Of a stretch of 64,000 nt of DNA, positions 60,921 through 64,000 are shown piece after piece. The DNA comes from Pseudomonadota bacterium (lineage in GTDB: Bacteria > Pseudomonadota > Gammaproteobacteria > Acidiferrobacterales > Acidiferrobacteraceae): assembly GCA_021785035.1 (NCBI GenBank), contig JAJYGP010000025.1, positions 220,351-284,350 on the forward strand. Direction: 5' to 3'. The translations under genes were made by a program, and so were the position numbers. Each line of letters starts with the position of its first letter. Positions within the stretch are counted from its first letter, which is position 1. A model generated the notes under the pieces. The model made no database searches. It had not been told where the DNA came from and saw nothing but the letters and a program-made list of their open reading frames with translations.

Positions 60921-61370
60921 ATGACTGCATTAATGCAAAGCCCGAGTAATTCCGGATGGACTCTTGTAAACGATGAGCTGGATAATTTGCTTGAGGGGTT
61001 TTTCCGGCCGCTACGCCGCCGCCCTGAAGGGGCGCCATCAACCGGGGCCGTGCCCGCCATGGATGTGACGGAGCGCGAGAATGAGTATCTGATTCGGATG
61101 GACATGCCCGGTGTGAGCCGTGAGGACATAGATATCACTTTGGCGGATGGTGTGCTCACCGTCTGTGGCGAAGTGAAGCGCCAGCACGAAGATAAGGCGG
61201 GGGACCGGCTCATCCGTGAAGAGCGGTGCTACGGTAAGTTGTCGCGGAGCGTACGTTTGGGTTCACATATCAACGAAAAGCAGGTGGCCGCGAATTACAA
61301 AGACGGGGTTCTTGAGCTTACCTTGCCGAAGGCCGAAGAGGTAAAACCGAAGAAGATCACCGTCTCTTAA
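60921..61370 (+). CDS. Hsp20/alpha-crystallin small heat-shock protein
   Basis: PAMDVTERENEYLIRMDMPGVSREDIDITLADGVLTVCGE...YKDGVLELTLPKAEEVKPKKI. Confidence 0.95.
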   Translation: MTALMQSPSNSGWTLVNDELDNLLEGFFRPLRRRPEGAPSTGAVPAMDVTERENEYLIRMDMPGVSREDIDITLADGVLTVCGEVKRQHEDKAGDRLIREERCYGKLSRSVRLGSHINEKQVAANYKDGVLELTLPKAEEVKPKKITVS

Positions 61371-61391
61371 AAAAGTCCGGTGGCGCTTACA

Positions 61392-61415
61392 GGGCCCCTT
61401 TCCCGGGGCCCTTTT
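61392..61415 (+). terminator. Intrinsic terminator downstream of hsp20
   Basis: GGGCCCC-TTTCCC-GGGGCCC-TTTT. Confidence 0.8.
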
Positions 61416-61557
61416 GCGCGGACAAAGACAGGGGCACCCTTGGTTTTCCCGTGGGGTCTCGGGCATCCTTGCCTCTAGGCCTTGTCGTGCCGCGCTCAAA
61501 GTGGCTAAAGAGGCTGACTTCGGAACGGAAATCGGGTAATTTGGATGCCGATCCTAG

Positions 61558-62451
<894 letters not shown>

Positions 62452-62461
62452 GAGAGCTTTT

Positions 62462-62725
62462 ATGGATCAGTCGGCGATAGACCGGTTTTTCGTCCAAACA
62501 CCTTTGCTTGCCTCGTTATGTACACAAAATGGTTGGCCGGACAGCGATTCGCTCAAGGTCGAGGTATTGGAGCGGACCGTGGCCGGGGTTGTATGCGCGG
62601 TGTCCTTTGATGAGATTTTGGTGGAGGGCGCGGGATGCGTCGCTGGACGTGTGCCGTGTTGGGGGCGATTTCGTCTCGATGTGGACCCCGCAGGTCAGGT
62701 GGTGCATGCCGAGCGCGATTCATAG
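62462..62725 (+). CDS. Small conserved hypothetical protein between argB and slmA
   Basis: 87-aa ORF in a tight operon. Confidence 0.6.
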   Translation: MDQSAIDRFFVQTPLLASLCTQNGWPDSDSLKVEVLERTVAGVVCAVSFDEILVEGAGCVAGRVPCWGRFRLDVDPAGQVVHAERDS

Positions 62726-62727
62726 TC

Positions 62728-63324
62728 ATGGCCCGTCCACGCCGCGGGGAGCGTCGCCAAGAGATACTAGAGACCCTGGCCCGGCTTCTTGAGGAAACCC
62801 CGGGGGCTCCTATCACCACCGCCCAACTCGCTGCGGCGGTCGGGGTTTCCGAGGCTGCGTTATATCGCCACTTTCCGAGCAAGGCACGGATGTTCGACGG
62901 GCTTTTCGACTTTGTCGAGGAGACCGTTTTTTCGCGTATCAACCGGATCACCGCCGAGGACTTAGCGACACCGGCCAAAGTCGGCCAAGTGCTCCAGCTC
63001 TGGTTGGTTTTCGCCGATAAGAATCATGGTCTAGCTCATCTTCTCCAAGGGAGCGTCCTGGCCGGAGAAAACGAGCGTCTGCGCGAGCGCTTGACGCAGT
63101 TCTATGAGCGCTTTGAGACCCATCTTCGCTTACTGTTACGCGAGGCCCCCTTGCGGCCGGGGATGCCGACGCCGCTGATATGTGCTCAGCTGCTCTTGGC
63201 CGTAGTCGATGGCCGCGTAGCCCAAGCGGTTCGAACCCGCTTTCGCGCATCACCCCTCGTCGACTGGGATCAGCAGTGGGCGGTCTTGCAGGCCGCGCTT
63301 TTCGGGGACAAAAGCGCCGCTTAA
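62728..63324 (+). CDS. slmA: Nucleoid occlusion factor SlmA
   Basis: TetR-like HTH: RRQEILETLARLLEETPGAPITTAQLAAAVGVSEAALYRHFPSKARMFDGLFDFVEETVFSRI. Confidence 0.93.
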   Translation: MARPRRGERRQEILETLARLLEETPGAPITTAQLAAAVGVSEAALYRHFPSKARMFDGLFDFVEETVFSRINRITAEDLATPAKVGQVLQLWLVFADKNHGLAHLLQGSVLAGENERLRERLTQFYERFETHLRLLLREAPLRPGMPTPLICAQLLLAVVDGRVAQAVRTRFRASPLVDWDQQWAVLQAALFGDKSAA

Positions 63325-63370
63325 GCCTTGCTGTCCGCCGGCATGCTTTTGTGCAAGCGGCTTTAGAGGC

Positions 63371-63580
63371 TTATTCCTCCTCGTCTCGTTCGATAAATCC
63401 GGAGAAGCGGCTCTCATGGCCATCGGCGGTCTTGTCTTGGTACAAAAAGGCGGGTTCACGTTTGTCAAAGGTCCGGAAAAACGCATTCCAGGAGACGGCC
63501 TCCAGGGAATCCCGATGGCCCTAATCCTGGAAATCAATGCGCACAAGCCCTCTGTCGTGTTCATCAGAGGTGGACTTCAC
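63371..63580 (-). pseudogene. Decayed small conserved protein
   Basis: Minus strand: KSTSDEHDRGLVRIDFQD* then GHRDSLEAVSWNAFFRTFDKREPAFLYQDKTADGHESRFSGFIERDEEE*; in-frame stop and truncated N-terminus. Confidence 0.55.
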
Positions 63581-63669
63581 GTGCGCAGGTCGCTGTCCGC
63601 AGTGCCCGGCCTACGACCGGATCTTTTCGTGATCCGAAGTGGTCTTTCCTTGCAAGACAGAATCTCCTA

Positions 63670-63830
63670 TCCGTTGATAACGACGCCCCCGTTCGGATGC
63701 AGAACCTGACCCGTCATACACGACGAATCCCGAGACGCAAGAAAACGTAGCAGGGCGCGACCTCGGCGGGTTGGCCGGGTCGCTTAAGCAAAACCTCTTG
63801 CCCCAAATGAGCCACGCCTTCGCTACCGGT
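63670..63830 (-). pseudogene. Short-chain dehydrogenase/reductase C-terminal remnant
   Basis: Minus strand: GVAHLGQEVLLKRPGQPAEVAPCYVFL / (frameshift) ASRDSSCMTGQVLHPNGGVVIN. Confidence 0.75.
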
Positions 63831-64000
63831 GGTGGAAGAAATGATATGAGGCACCTAGTTCTGTCCGACGACCCTTGATATTAGACTGAAGTTCCCCCGA
63901 AAATTTCTCTCTTAAAACGATAAAACCTGAACAAAATGAAGCGGTAAGAGCGTATTTGGCCTCTTTTTATGTGTCATAATGTAGCCATGTAAATGGCAAT

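Overview
64 kb chromosomal window, probably from an acidophilic gammaproteobacterium. Host identity is inferred from gene content only: P3A-type H+-ATPase, tandem Slp lipoproteins, and conserved blocks such as ftsYEX-rpoH, hemCDXY, lysA-dapF-xerC-hslVU and argB-slmA. The left edge (1-5127) is a tightly overlapping operon that looks like a divergent type IV secretion scaffold (VirB6/8/9/10-like) plus an outer-membrane barrel and an Ig-like lipoprotein. It is followed by a stand-alone amino acid:[carrier protein] ligase-like protein, a GNAT-like protein and a left-handed beta-helix acyltransferase (5239-8091), with no carrier protein visible. Other accessory content: a thioredoxin/DsrE/porin/DsrE cluster (28.1-31.1 kb), a TauE/DUF3604/Crp island (33-37.5 kb), and several decayed genes I reconstructed by reading across frames: two different Fic remnants (about 21.1-21.5 kb and 32.6-32.9 kb), a degenerate RHH-PIN toxin-antitoxin pair (38.7-39.3 kb), and SDR and small-protein remnants at the right edge. 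Regulatory reads: a near-perfect CIRCE element upstream of rpoH, sigma32-type promoters with identical spacing upstream of lon and hsp20, a consensus sigma70 promoter before purT, and a strong intrinsic terminator between divergent argH and an AlgZ-like kinase gene, which suggests a small RNA or leader. I saw no CRISPR arrays, rRNA or confident tRNAs. All family assignments come from reading motifs; no database search was run.
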